A stretch of DNA of 64,000 bases from Halobacillus naozhouensis (GCF_029714185.1 NZ_CP121671.1:124001-188000); one strand, 5' to 3'; counted from the first letter of the stretch, positions 1 through 9,796 are shown. Numbers and translations are program-made. Notes: generated from the sequence alone by a model not told the origin.

Positions 1-623
1 TTGAGGAAAAGATTGATTACGCTTTTGACGAGAAACGAGGGTATTTAACGGCATGCCCGACGAATGTAGGCACTGGAATGAGAGCCTCGGTGATGATGCA
101 CCTGCCTGCTCTTGCTATGACCCAGCAGATTAATCGCATGACCCCCGCAATTAATCAACTTGGTTTAGTTGTTCGGGGTATTTACGGGGAAGGTAGTGAA
201 GCAGTAGGTAATATTTTTCAAATATCAAACCAGATCACTCTAGGGAAATCTGAGGAAGATATTGTAGAGGACCTTCATAGTGTAGTCAAACAGCTGATTG
301 ATCAAGAACGAAGGGCCAGGCAAGCACTGCTGCACCGTTCAGGTATCCAAATTGAAGACCGAATTTTTCGTTCATATGGTGTTTTAAAACACAGTCGAAT
401 CATAGAGTCTAAAGAGGCTGCTAAATGTTTATCAGATCTTAGACTTGGTATTGATCTTGGATTTATTGATCATGTACCACAAACCATTTTAAATGAATTG
501 ATGGTATTAACGCAGCCTGGATTTTTGCAGCAATACGCAAAGGAAACTTTATCCCCATCCGAGCGGGATGTCAGAAGAGCATCATTAATTCGAGAAAGAC
601 TTCAGTTAGAAAATAAAGAATAA
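1..623 (+). CDS. mcsB: Protein arginine kinase McsB, C-terminal part (cut by window start)
   Basis: This is the last 206 residues of McsB, the kinase that phosphorylates arginines on proteins and marks them for ClpC-ClpP. The open frame runs into the window edge (first complete codon at base 3), so the apparent start at base 78 is only an internal methionine. Visible landmarks are the segment CPTNVGTGMRAS, which belongs to the phosphagen-kinase-like catalytic domain, followed by the helical C-terminal part. It ends 19 bases before clpC, as expected for the tail of a ctsR-mcsA-mcsB-clpC operon whose first genes lie outside the window. Identification rests on recalled similarity to B. subtilis McsB and on the neighbour. 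Confidence 0.93.
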   Translation, partial: EEKIDYAFDEKRGYLTACPTNVGTGMRASVMMHLPALAMTQQINRMTPAINQLGLVVRGIYGEGSEAVGNIFQISNQITLGKSEEDIVEDLHSVVKQLIDQERRARQALLHRSGIQIEDRIFRSYGVLKHSRIIESKEAAKCLSDLRLGIDLGFIDHVPQTILNELMVLTQPGFLQQYAKETLSPSERDVRRASLIRERLQLENKE

Positions 624-642
624 ATGCAAGGAGGTTGTATCC

Positions 643-3099
643 ATGATGTTTGGACGTTTTACAGAGCGCGCACAAAAAGTACTTGCCTTAGCACAAGAGG
701 AGGCCGTTCGATTAGGTCACAACAATATTGGAACAGAGCATATTTTATTAGGATTAGTAAGTGAAGGAGAAGGGATTGCTGCTAAGTCACTAACAGCGTT
801 GGGACTTGAGGCAAGCAAGATTCAACAAGAAGTAGAAAAATTAATCGGCAAGGGTGAGAAAGTATCCCAAACGATTCACTATACTCCAAGAGCGAAAAAG
901 GTCATTGAGTTATCAATGGACGAAGCACGCAAACTTGGTCATTCTTATGTGGGTACAGAACACATCCTTCTTGGTCTAATTCGCGAAGGTGAAGGTGTAG
1001 CAGCTCGTGTATTAAACAATTTAGGTGTGAGTCTTAATAAAGCACGTCAGCAGGTCCTTCAGCTGCTAGGAAATAATGAGTCAACAGGCGGGCAAAATCG
1101 CCGTGGCGGCGGTGGCGGATCACAGTCAGCCAATGCAAATACTCCGACGCTTGATTCCCTTGCCCGAGACTTAACAGCGATAGCAAAAGAGGGGAATATA
1201 GACCCAGTCATCGGACGAAGCAAGGAAATAGAGCGTGTGATTCAAGTGCTAAGCCGCCGTACAAAAAATAATCCGGTACTCGTAGGTGAACCTGGTGTAG
1301 GGAAAACAGCCATTGCCGAAGGGCTGGCTCAGCAAATCATGAATAATGAAATCCCTGAAATCCTGCGTGATAAAAGAGTTATGACGCTTGATATGGGTAC
1401 AGTTGTGGCAGGAACTAAGTATCGCGGGGAATTCGAGGATCGTTTGAAAAAGGTAATGGAGGAGATCCGTCAAGCAGGGAATATCATTCTGTTTATTGAC
1501 GAACTGCACACACTAATTGGAGCGGGAGGGGCAGAAGGTGCTATTGATGCCTCAAACATTCTGAAACCTTCCCTCGCTCGTGGTGAATTGCAGTGTATTG
1601 GGGCTACAACACTTGATGAATATAAAAAGTATATTGAAAAAGATGCAGCCCTTGAGCGTCGATTCCAGCCAATTCAGGTAGATGAACCTAACCTCGATGA
1701 ATCTGTACAAATTTTGAAAGGGCTGCGTGACCGCTATGAGGCTCACCATCGCGTAACGATTACAGATGATTCTATTGAATCTGCGGTCCGCTTTTCCGAT
1801 CGTTATATTACCGACCGATTCTTGCCGGACAAAGCGATTGATTTAATTGATGAAGCAGCATCTAAAGTTCGTCTTCGTTCTTATACTGCACCACCTAATC
1901 TGAAAGAGCTTGAGCAAAAGCTTGAAGAAGTACGAAAAGAAAAAGATGCAGCCGTGCAAAGCCAGGAGTTTGAAAAGGCCGCATCCTTAAGGGATAGCGA
2001 ACAGCGCTTGCGTGATGAACTTGACCAAACGAAAGATGAGTGGAAAGAAAAACAAGGTCAAGAGGACTCTGAAGTGACAGTTGAGGATATCGCTTCGATC
2101 GTATCGACATGGACAGGTGTTCCAGTTAAAAAAATGACTAAAGATGAAAGTGAACGTTTATTACACTTAGAGGATACGCTTCATAACCGTATCATTGGGC
2201 AAGCCGAAGCTGTCAAGGCTATATCTAAAGCTATTCGCCGGGCTCGTGCCGGACTGAAGGATCCGAAACGCCCAATTGGCTCCTTTATTTTCTTAGGGCC
2301 AACAGGTGTCGGTAAAACAGAACTTGCCCGCGCATTAGCTGAAAGTATGTTTGGCGAAGAAGACGCGATGATCCGCATTGATATGTCTGAGTATATGGAA
2401 AAACACAGCACTTCTCGTCTTGTTGGTTCCCCTCCAGGCTATGTAGGCTTTGATGAGGGAGGACAATTGACGGAGAAGGTACGAAATAAGCCATATTCTG
2501 TTATCCTGCTTGATGAAGTAGAAAAAGCTCACCCAGAAGTCTTTAACATCCTGCTTCAGGTCCTTGAAGATGGGCGTCTGACTGATGCTAAAGGGCGTGT
2601 TGTCGATTTCCGAAATACGGTTCTGATCATGACATCAAACGTTGGGGCCCAGGAGCTTAAGAGAAACAAATACCTCGGGTTCTCAATGGATGACGCTAAC
2701 CAGGACTACAAAGACATGAAATCTAAGGTGACAGATGAATTGAAAAAAGCATTCCGTCCAGAGTTCTTAAATAGAATTGATGAAACGATTGTCTTCCATT
2801 CTCTTGAAAGAAAACATATGAAAGACATCGTTACCTTGATGGCGGAACAATTAAGGAAACGACTGTTGGAACAGGAAATCGACTTTACTCTTACGGAAAA
2901 AGCTATTGAGCATATTGCTGAAGAAGGGTTCGATCCAGAGTATGGAGCAAGGCCGTTACGTCGTTCCATTCAGAAAAATGTGGAGGACTTACTATCAGAA
3001 GAGTTATTGAAAGAAAATATCCAAAAAGGTCAAAAAGTTAAAATCGACCTTAATGATAATAAGGAATTTACTGTTCACGTTCAGCAAGAAGTGAAATAA
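643..3099 (+). CDS. clpC: AAA+ unfoldase ClpC
   Basis: ClpC is the HSP100 unfoldase that feeds substrates to ClpP; it works with McsB (arginine-phosphorylated substrates) and MecA. The 818 residues show two N-terminal Clp repeats (about 1-145), a glycine-rich linker (about 150-165), AAA module 1 with Walker A GEPGVGKT (about 215-222) and Walker B FIDE, a coiled-coil middle domain (about 410-480), and AAA module 2 with Walker A GPTGVGKT (about 552-559). KYLGF near residue 677 is the likely ClpP-docking loop. The start is preceded by AAGGAGG, and an intrinsic terminator follows the stop, so this looks like the end of the operon. Length is normal for the family. Confidence 0.97.
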   Translation: MMFGRFTERAQKVLALAQEEAVRLGHNNIGTEHILLGLVSEGEGIAAKSLTALGLEASKIQQEVEKLIGKGEKVSQTIHYTPRAKKVIELSMDEARKLGHSYVGTEHILLGLIREGEGVAARVLNNLGVSLNKARQQVLQLLGNNESTGGQNRRGGGGGSQSANANTPTLDSLARDLTAIAKEGNIDPVIGRSKEIERVIQVLSRRTKNNPVLVGEPGVGKTAIAEGLAQQIMNNEIPEILRDKRVMTLDMGTVVAGTKYRGEFEDRLKKVMEEIRQAGNIILFIDELHTLIGAGGAEGAIDASNILKPSLARGELQCIGATTLDEYKKYIEKDAALERRFQPIQVDEPNLDESVQILKGLRDRYEAHHRVTITDDSIESAVRFSDRYITDRFLPDKAIDLIDEAASKVRLRSYTAPPNLKELEQKLEEVRKEKDAAVQSQEFEKAASLRDSEQRLRDELDQTKDEWKEKQGQEDSEVTVEDIASIVSTWTGVPVKKMTKDESERLLHLEDTLHNRIIGQAEAVKAISKAIRRARAGLKDPKRPIGSFIFLGPTGVGKTELARALAESMFGEEDAMIRIDMSEYMEKHSTSRLVGSPPGYVGFDEGGQLTEKVRNKPYSVILLDEVEKAHPEVFNILLQVLEDGRLTDAKGRVVDFRNTVLIMTSNVGAQELKRNKYLGFSMDDANQDYKDMKSKVTDELKKAFRPEFLNRIDETIVFHSLERKHMKDIVTLMAEQLRKRLLEQEIDFTLTEKAIEHIAEEGFDPEYGARPLRRSIQKNVEDLLSEELLKENIQKGQKVKIDLNDNKEFTVHVQQEVK

Positions 3100-3132
3100 G
3101 GACGCAAATTTGAATAAAATATGAATAATTAT

Positions 3133-3166
3133 AAATCGGAAGGGGTTTGCCTTCCGATTTTTTTCT
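3133..3166 (+). terminator. Intrinsic terminator after clpC
   Basis: An 11-base-pair stem AAATCGGAAGG / CCTTCCGATTT with a 6-base loop is followed by a run of T. It lies 33 bases after the clpC stop and separates the clpC operon from radA. Confidence 0.92.
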
Positions 3167-3271
3167 TTATCAGCTATGCTTTTATTAAGAAGGTTTTAAT
3201 ATAATTGATAACTGCATGAAACTTTTTCACAATGTTTATCGTATAAAATAGTAAGAGAGGGGAAGATTCCC

Positions 3272-4645
3272 TTGGCTAAAAGAAAAACAAAGTTTGTTTG
3301 TCAAGAATGCGGATATGAAACGCCCAAGTGGATGGGGAAATGTCCTGGCTGTCATCAGTGGAATACACTGGTCGAGGAGACGGCGATAACGGGTTCCAGT
3401 TCCCGCCATGTATTTCAAACCAATACTTCATCATCAAAACCTGAGAAGATAAATGCGATCAAGTCTGAAAAGGAACCTCGGATGGCCACCGATATGCCTG
3501 AGTTAAACAGGGTTCTCGGAGGGGGCATTGTGGCAGGATCACTGGTTTTGATAGGGGGAGATCCGGGTATTGGGAAGTCAACATTATTATTGCAAGTCTC
3601 CGCGCAAATTGCGAATAAACAGTTGCCAGTTTTGTATATATCAGGAGAGGAGTCCTCACGCCAAACTAAACTGCGTGCAGAACGCCTTGGAATCCAGTCA
3701 GAAGAACTTTATGTATTATCTGAGACTAATTTACAGGACGTATTGAATCAAATAGAGGCGATTGATCCTAAATTTGTGGTCATCGACTCTATTCAAACAA
3801 TTTTTAAGGAAGATGTTACCTCAGCACCAGGAAGTGTTTCGCAAGTCCGTGAATGTACGAGTCAGCTCATGAGGATAGCTAAGAGTAAGGGAATACCTAT
3901 CTTTATCGTTGGTCATGTTACGAAAGAAGGCTCAATTGCTGGACCGCGGCTGCTTGAACATATGGTCGATGCCGTCTTGTATTTTGAAGGGGAAAGACAT
4001 CATACTTTCCGTATTTTACGGGGTGTTAAGAACCGCTTCGGAAGCACACATGAAATGGGCATATTTGAGATGAAAGAGAAGGGCCTAGAAGAGGTGTTGA
4101 ACCCTTCTGAAATCTTTTTAGAGGAAAGGTCCCAAGGTGCAGCGGGATCGATTGTAGTGGCCTCTATGGAAGGAACAAGGCCAGTCTTAGTTGAGATCCA
4201 GGCTCTCATATCGCCAACGTCTTACGGCAATCCTAGAAGAATGGCAACAGGCCTTGATAATAATCGAGTACCATTATTAATGGCAGTTCTTGAAAAAAGG
4301 GCTGGTCTATTACTTCAAAATCAGGATGCTTATGTGAAAGTTGCCGGCGGTGTTAAGTTGGATGAACCGGCGATTGATTTAGCCGTGGCCATCAGTATTG
4401 CCTCAAGCTTTAGGAACCGGGCTTCAAATGCTGATGATGTGGTAGTAGGCGAGGTAGGGCTAACAGGTGAAATTAGAAGAGTGGCCCGCATTGAACAACG
4501 AGTTCAGGAAGCTAATAAACTTGGTTTTAAACGTGTGATTATTCCTAAGAAGAACTTAGATGGATGGACACCGCCTCAGCCAATAGAAGTTATCGGGGTA
4601 AACACCGTTCAGGAAGCGATTCAGGTCACATTGGGGGAGCGGTAA
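3272..4645 (+). CDS. radA: DNA repair protein RadA
   Basis: RadA is a RecA-like, DnaB-type branch-migration ATPase that acts on recombination intermediates. The 457 residues carry an N-terminal zinc finger (C10, C13, C24, C27), Walker A GDPGIGKST (about 95-103), the RadA signature KNRFG (about 252-256) and a C-terminal Lon-protease-like domain. The start is TTG, preceded by AGAGGGG. Its stop codon directly abuts the ATG of disA, so the two are probably co-translated; in B. subtilis RadA modulates DisA activity, which fits this arrangement. No missing motif was seen. Confidence 0.97.
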   Translation: MAKRKTKFVCQECGYETPKWMGKCPGCHQWNTLVEETAITGSSSRHVFQTNTSSSKPEKINAIKSEKEPRMATDMPELNRVLGGGIVAGSLVLIGGDPGIGKSTLLLQVSAQIANKQLPVLYISGEESSRQTKLRAERLGIQSEELYVLSETNLQDVLNQIEAIDPKFVVIDSIQTIFKEDVTSAPGSVSQVRECTSQLMRIAKSKGIPIFIVGHVTKEGSIAGPRLLEHMVDAVLYFEGERHHTFRILRGVKNRFGSTHEMGIFEMKEKGLEEVLNPSEIFLEERSQGAAGSIVVASMEGTRPVLVEIQALISPTSYGNPRRMATGLDNNRVPLLMAVLEKRAGLLLQNQDAYVKVAGGVKLDEPAIDLAVAISIASSFRNRASNADDVVVGEVGLTGEIRRVARIEQRVQEANKLGFKRVIIPKKNLDGWTPPQPIEVIGVNTVQEAIQVTLGER

Positions 4646-5719
4646 ATGGAATTACATGAGAAAAAAGATAATGGGATTGGTGAGATTCTTAAATTCGTTG
4701 CTCCCGGCACCCCTATACGTGATGGAATTGATAATGTATTACGTGCCAAAACCGGGGGACTTATCGTCGTTGGATATGGAGAAACCATACGAGAGTTAGT
4801 GGATGGGGGATTCCATATCCAGTCACACTTTACACCAGCCCATCTATATGAGCTGGCTAAAATGGATGGTGCATTAATTTTAAACGATGAAGGATCTACT
4901 ATTTTATACGCAAACGCCCAACTCATGCCTGATCCTGATATTCCTTCAACCGAAACAGGGATGCGGCACCGGACAGCTGAGCGGGTGGCGAAGCAGACGG
5001 GCCATCTGGTTATTGCCATTTCCCAAAGACGTAATGTGATTACGCTTTATAAGGGTCCGTTAAGGTATTCACTAAAGGACATTGGTGTAATTTTGACTAA
5101 GGCCAACCAGGCGATTCAGACACTGGAAAAATATAAGAATGTGTTAGATCAAAGTGTGACAAACTTAGGGGCTATGGAGTTTGAGGATATGGTGTCCTTC
5201 TCTGAAGTTGTTCAGGTGGTCCATCGAATAGAAATGGTCCTGAGGATAAAAACAGAGATCCTAAATTATGTGAATGAATTAGGGACAGAGGGGCGTTTGA
5301 TTCAACTTCAATTAACAGAACTTGTCTCTAATATCGAGGAAGATGCGAAGTCTTTATTAAAAGATTACAGCAAGCGGCCTGATTATGAACCGTATTATAT
5401 ACTACGGAAAATGCAGGAGGGAGCCAATACGGAACTACTTTCTGATGAACAAGTTTTAAAACTGCTAGGGTATTCATCTAACATGAAAATGTCAGATCCT
5501 ATATGTCCCAGAGGGTATCGGATATTACAACGAATTCCCCGCCTCCCCCATTTAATTATCGAACATTTAGTGGAAAGGTTCGGAACATTAAATGAGATTA
5601 TACAAGCTTCTGTAAAAGAGCTGGTTGAAGTGGACGGGGTAGGAGAAATACGAGCCACAAAAATAAGAGATGGATTGGATCGGATTCAGGAGCAGTTATT
5701 CGTTGACCGCCATATATAA
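4646..5719 (+). CDS. disA: DNA-integrity scanning diadenylate cyclase DisA
   Basis: DisA makes c-di-AMP from two ATP and scans DNA for branched structures, delaying sporulation when it pauses at lesions. The 357-residue protein has the catalytic DGA (D74-G75-A76) and RHR (R107-H108-R109) motifs of the DAC domain, a helical spine, and a C-terminal helix-hairpin-helix DNA-binding domain (ELVEVDGVGEIRATKIRDGL). It starts on the base after the radA stop. Length and motifs are normal, so an active enzyme is expected. Confidence 0.97.
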   Translation: MELHEKKDNGIGEILKFVAPGTPIRDGIDNVLRAKTGGLIVVGYGETIRELVDGGFHIQSHFTPAHLYELAKMDGALILNDEGSTILYANAQLMPDPDIPSTETGMRHRTAERVAKQTGHLVIAISQRRNVITLYKGPLRYSLKDIGVILTKANQAIQTLEKYKNVLDQSVTNLGAMEFEDMVSFSEVVQVVHRIEMVLRIKTEILNYVNELGTEGRLIQLQLTELVSNIEEDAKSLLKDYSKRPDYEPYYILRKMQEGANTELLSDEQVLKLLGYSSNMKMSDPICPRGYRILQRIPRLPHLIIEHLVERFGTLNEIIQASVKELVEVDGVGEIRATKIRDGLDRIQEQLFVDRHI

Positions 5720-5732
5720 AATATAAGGGCAT

Positions 5733-5762
5733 TTGACAGTGTGATTAATTTTGTGTTAAAAT
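5733..5762 (+). promoter_or_regulatory. Probable SigA promoter for the PIN/TRAM gene
   Basis: TTGACA (5733-5738) and TAAAAT (5757-5762) are separated by 18 bases, just after the disA stop and 118 bases before the next start codon. Sequence match only. Confidence 0.6.
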
Positions 5763-5879
5763 AATTGTTTTGCAATTGACTATATTTGGAATTTGTGCTA
5801 GTTTTAGAACATCATTTATGTTTTTAACCGGTTAGTAGTTATGAATTTTGGTCATAATGTGATCAAGGAGGTGAACGCA

Positions 5880-6986
5880 ATGCTTAGAAGAATTGTTCAA
5901 TTATTTATAGTTGTAACCGGTGGAACGCTTGGCTATCTTTATATTCCTGAAGTACTTTCGATGATGAATCTTTCCTGGCAAGTGTGGATTCAATCTGTAG
6001 TTGGTGCACTTTTAGGAGCACTTATCTTATTTTTACTAACGTTTTGGGTTGTCGATTATATCGTTAACTTTTTAAGATGGGTGGAGGACACCCTTGTAAG
6101 AGCCCCGGTCGCTGACCTTTTGTTTGGCAGCCTTGGGTTAATTGTCGGTTTATTAATTGCCTATTTGGTCAATAACATTCTGCAAGATATTAAGATTCAA
6201 ATTGTAAATCAGATTTTACCCATCTTCTTAACCTTTCTTCTTGGTTACTTCGGTTTTCAAGTTGGGTTTAAGCGGAAGGACGAGTTTTTAAACCTGCTTG
6301 CAATTGCGAATAGGAAAGATAAGAAGCTTGCTGAAGACGAGCTCACTGGAGCTGAAAGTATTGACCGTTCCATGATTCCGAAAGAGAAAATATTGGATAC
6401 GAGTGTTATTATTGATGGACGAATTGCTGATATTTGTGAGACACATTTCCTGGAGGGCACGATCGTGATCCCACAGTTTGTATTGGAGGAGCTGCAGCAT
6501 ATAGCAGATTCATCGGATGGTCTCAAACGTAATCGCGGACGCCGCGGACTGGATATTTTGAACCGTCTTCAAAAAGATCTCCCTGTGAAGGTTGAGATAT
6601 ACGAGGGCGATTTTGAAGATATTCATGAAGTGGACAGTAAGCTTGTGAAACTGGCTAAAGTGATGGATGGGATTGTCGTTACAAATGATTTTAACCTAAA
6701 TAAAGTATGTGAATTTCAAAATGTCCAGGTTCTAAATATTAATGATTTAGCAAATGCTGTTAAACCTGTAGTTCTCCCAGGAGAAGAAATGACGATTCAA
6801 ATAATTAAGGATGGGAAGGAACAAAAACAGGGTATCGGCTATTTAGATGATGGAACGATGATTGTGGTAGAAGAAGGTAAAGATTATATTGGCAGAACGA
6901 TTGAAGTGATCGTGACCAGTGTCCTTCAGACTTCTGCAGGTCGGATGATCTTTGCTAAACCAAAATCACTTGAAAAAGCTTTATAA
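5880..6986 (+). CDS. Membrane protein with PIN and TRAM domains (YacL family)
   Basis: The 368 residues have four predicted membrane helices in the first ~120 residues, a PIN ribonuclease-like domain (ILDTSVIIDGRIADI, then the acidic ...NRGRRGLDIL and VTNDFNLNKV segments) and a C-terminal TRAM RNA-binding domain. This layout matches B. subtilis YacL, whose cellular role is not settled; the PIN domain suggests nuclease action on RNA at the membrane. I chose ATG 5880 because it has AAGGAGGTG at good spacing; the frame stays open further upstream but without a ribosome binding site. It is followed by a strong hairpin before ispDF. Confidence 0.9.
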   Translation: MLRRIVQLFIVVTGGTLGYLYIPEVLSMMNLSWQVWIQSVVGALLGALILFLLTFWVVDYIVNFLRWVEDTLVRAPVADLLFGSLGLIVGLLIAYLVNNILQDIKIQIVNQILPIFLTFLLGYFGFQVGFKRKDEFLNLLAIANRKDKKLAEDELTGAESIDRSMIPKEKILDTSVIIDGRIADICETHFLEGTIVIPQFVLEELQHIADSSDGLKRNRGRRGLDILNRLQKDLPVKVEIYEGDFEDIHEVDSKLVKLAKVMDGIVVTNDFNLNKVCEFQNVQVLNINDLANAVKPVVLPGEEMTIQIIKDGKEQKQGIGYLDDGTMIVVEEGKDYIGRTIEVIVTSVLQTSAGRMIFAKPKSLEKAL

Positions 6987-7010
6987 AAACGGTATAAACA
7001 AATAGAGAAA

Positions 7011-7045
7011 AACAAAAGTGATAACCGTGTGTTATCGCTTTTGTT
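7011..7045 (+). terminator. Long hairpin between the PIN/TRAM gene and ispDF
   Basis: AACAAAAGTGATAAC and GTTATCGCTTTTGTT form a 15-base-pair stem (one G-U pair) with a 5-base loop. The T content downstream is interrupted (GCTTTTGTTGTTT), so termination may be partial. No clear promoter lies between it and ispDF, 25 bases on, so it may set the ratio of downstream to upstream expression. Confidence 0.6.
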
Positions 7046-7070
7046 GTTTAATACTGCTAGGATGGTAAAT

Positions 7071-8261
7071 ATGACAAATTATAGTGTTGTGATTTTAGCT
7101 GCTGGACAAGGGAAACGTATGCTTGCTGGCAAGAATAAACAGTTTCTTACGATAAATGATAAGCCTTTAATCATACATACCCTTACCGTTTTTGTATCAG
7201 ATGTCCACTGTAAGGAGATTATACTGGTAACGAATCAACGTGAACAAGATCGAATGATCGAGCTTATAAATGTATACGGTTTTTCCGGTGCTGTTACGTT
7301 TGTAAACGGAGGGGCTGAGCGGCAGGACAGTGTTTATGCAGGGCTCCAGTCCGTTCGTCAAACAGAACTCCCTGTATTTATTCACGATGGGGCACGCCCT
7401 TTTGTAACCCATGAAAGTCTACATAAACTAGCTGGAGTCGTTCGTAATAAAGGAGCCGCTTTATTAGCGACACCTGTCACAGACACCATTAAGCAAAAGA
7501 ATCATGACCAATTATGTACACTTGATCGTAGTAAACTGTGGGCCGCTCAAACCCCGCAAGCTTTTGATTATGCCTTGATTACGGAAGCTCATGAACGAGC
7601 TCAAGGGGAAAAATACTACGGAACAGATGATGCCTCATTAGTGGAGCGGTTAGAAAGGGAAGTCGAAATTGTTGAAGGTAGTTATGACAATATTAAATTA
7701 ACAACCCCGGAGGATTTGGCTAAAGCAGAAGCTTATCTAAAAGATACTCAGATTGGAAAGGAAGAGGATCAGACTATGTTTCGCATTGGACAAGGGTTTG
7801 ACGTTCATCAGCTTACAGAGGGGCGTAAATGTATTATTGGCGGAGTGGAGATCCCTCATGAACGAGGATTGCTCGGGCATTCTGATGCGGATGTGCTGTT
7901 GCACACGATTGCGGATGCTTGTCTTGGAGCGATTGGGGAAGGCGACATTGGAAAACACTTTCCTGATACGGAGCCTGATTTTAAGGACGCGGATTCAGGC
8001 AAACTTCTGCAGCATGTTTGGGACTCCGTAACCAATAGGGGCTATGAGTTAGGTAATCTTGATTGTACAGTAATTGCAGAGGCTCCCAAGATGGCGCCGT
8101 ATATTGGTGAAATCCGCGAGAACATCGCCCGGCTGTTAAATACAGAACAGTCACGTATTAATGTCAAGGCTACGACGACAGAAAAACTGGGTTTTCCAGG
8201 GCGAAAAGAAGGGATCGCAGCTCAGGCTGTAGTGCTTCTTCAAAATAGTCAACAATTATAA
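7071..8261 (+). CDS. ispDF: IspD and IspF joined in one open frame (bifunctional MEP-pathway enzyme or two overlapping products)
   Basis: The single frame encodes 396 residues. Residues 1-235 are IspD (CTP-dependent MEP cytidylyltransferase; VVILAAGQGKRM at the N-terminus, HDGARPF, WAAQTPQAF, GTDDASLVE). Residues 236-396 are IspF (MEcPP synthase; metal-binding GFDVH and GHSDADVLLH). Both act in the non-mevalonate isoprenoid route. In B. subtilis the two genes are adjacent but separate; here no stop codon lies between them. A purine-rich site GGAAAGGAAGAGG (7754-7766) sits just before ATG 7776, so IspF may also be made alone. I chose ATG 7071 by alignment with known IspD starts. No catalytic residue appears missing in either half. 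Confidence 0.93.
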   Translation: MTNYSVVILAAGQGKRMLAGKNKQFLTINDKPLIIHTLTVFVSDVHCKEIILVTNQREQDRMIELINVYGFSGAVTFVNGGAERQDSVYAGLQSVRQTELPVFIHDGARPFVTHESLHKLAGVVRNKGAALLATPVTDTIKQKNHDQLCTLDRSKLWAAQTPQAFDYALITEAHERAQGEKYYGTDDASLVERLEREVEIVEGSYDNIKLTTPEDLAKAEAYLKDTQIGKEEDQTMFRIGQGFDVHQLTEGRKCIIGGVEIPHERGLLGHSDADVLLHTIADACLGAIGEGDIGKHFPDTEPDFKDADSGKLLQHVWDSVTNRGYELGNLDCTVIAEAPKMAPYIGEIRENIARLLNTEQSRINVKATTTEKLGFPGRKEGIAAQAVVLLQNSQQL

Positions 8262-8326
8262 GGTAAAAATGGTAAAATAAAAAGAAGATTATGCACGGTT
8301 TTGTAATGTAGAAAGGAGAACGTAAG

Positions 8327-9796
8327 ATGACGAACAATGTACGCGTGCGCTACGCACCAAGTCCAACAGGGAATCTTCACATTGGTAATGCTCGTACTGC
8401 TTTATTCAATTACCTTTTTGCAAGGAATGCAGGGGGTAAATTTATTATTCGTGTAGAGGATACGGATGCTAAGCGAAATGTCGAGGGCGGCGAACAGAGC
8501 CAATTGAATTACTTGAAGTGGTTAGGGATCGAATGGGATGAAGGATCAGATGTCGGCGGTGATTACGGACCATATCGCCAAATGGAACGTCTGGAATTAT
8601 ATAAAAAGTATGTGGATGAGCTGTTAGAAAAAGGGCTTGCGTATAAATGTTATATGACAGAAGAAGAATTAGATGCGGAGCGTGAAGCTCAACGTGCCCG
8701 TGGTGAAGTTCCTAAATATTCAGGAGCCCACTGTAATTTGTCAGAAGAACAAATCAATCAATTTGAAGCGGAAGGCCGTCAACCGAGTATTCGTATTCGA
8801 GTACCGGAAGAGAAGACGTACAAATTTAATGACCTCGTACGTGGAGACATTTCCTTCGAATCCAGTGACTTTGGTGACTGGGTCATCGTGAAGAAAAACG
8901 GAACACCTACTTACAATTTTGCTGTAGCTGTTGACGATCATTTAATGGAGATCACTCATGTGCTTCGCGGGGAAGAACATATATCTAATACACCTAAGCA
9001 AATGATGGTCTACGAGGCCTTGGGCTGGGATGCGCCGGTATTTGGCCATATGACACTTATTCTTAATGAGAGTCGTAAAAAGCTAAGTAAGCGTGATGAA
9101 CACATTCTTCAGTTTATAGAACAATACAACAAGTTGGGCTATTTACCAGAATCCTTATTCAATTTTATTACATTGCTCGGCTGGTCACCTGTTGGAGAAG
9201 AGGAAATTTTCACAAAGGAACAGCTGATTGAACAATTTGATTCTGATCGTTTGTCGACTTCACCGGCCATTTTTGACCCTGCTAAATTAAAATGGATGAA
9301 CAACCAATATGTGAAGGCGCTGGATTTGGACAGTGTTGTTGATTTGGCCTTACCACACTTGGTGGAGGCTGGACGTCTCTCTGAAACTATGACTGAAGAT
9401 GACCAGTCGTGGGCGCGGGAGTTGATCAGTCTCTATCATGAACAGCTGGATTACGGTGCACAAATCGTGGAACTGACGGAACTCTTTTTCAAACAAGAAA
9501 TTCAGTATGACGAAGCAGCGATGGACGTTCTAAAAGGAGAACAAGTTTCGGAAGTTCTTGATACGTTCAAGAAGAAGCTTGCAGAGCTTGATGATTTTTC
9601 ACCGGCCAATGTTAAAGCACAGATCAAGGCGACACAGAAAGAAACAGGTCACAAAGGGAAGAAGCTATTTATGCCCATTCGTGTGGCTACCACAGGGCAG
9701 ACACACGGTCCTGAATTGCCAGATGCCATTCATCTGTTAGGGACAGAGACGGTTACCATCCGTTTGAATGATGTACTGAACCAGCTTCAAAACTAA
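8327..9796 (+). CDS. gltX: Glutamate-tRNA ligase
   Basis: This class I synthetase of 489 residues charges tRNA-Glu, and in Bacillus also tRNA-Gln for later amidation. It shows the ATP-binding HIGH-type motif in PSPTGNLHIGN (about 10-20) and the KMSKS-type loop KLSKR (about 252-256), followed by the helical anticodon-binding region. ATG is preceded by AAAGGAG. It sits between ispDF and the cysteine T-box, the order seen in B. subtilis. Confidence 0.97.
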   Translation: MTNNVRVRYAPSPTGNLHIGNARTALFNYLFARNAGGKFIIRVEDTDAKRNVEGGEQSQLNYLKWLGIEWDEGSDVGGDYGPYRQMERLELYKKYVDELLEKGLAYKCYMTEEELDAEREAQRARGEVPKYSGAHCNLSEEQINQFEAEGRQPSIRIRVPEEKTYKFNDLVRGDISFESSDFGDWVIVKKNGTPTYNFAVAVDDHLMEITHVLRGEEHISNTPKQMMVYEALGWDAPVFGHMTLILNESRKKLSKRDEHILQFIEQYNKLGYLPESLFNFITLLGWSPVGEEEIFTKEQLIEQFDSDRLSTSPAIFDPAKLKWMNNQYVKALDLDSVVDLALPHLVEAGRLSETMTEDDQSWARELISLYHEQLDYGAQIVELTELFFKQEIQYDEAAMDVLKGEQVSEVLDTFKKKLAELDDFSPANVKAQIKATQKETGHKGKKLFMPIRVATTGQTHGPELPDAIHLLGTETVTIRLNDVLNQLQN

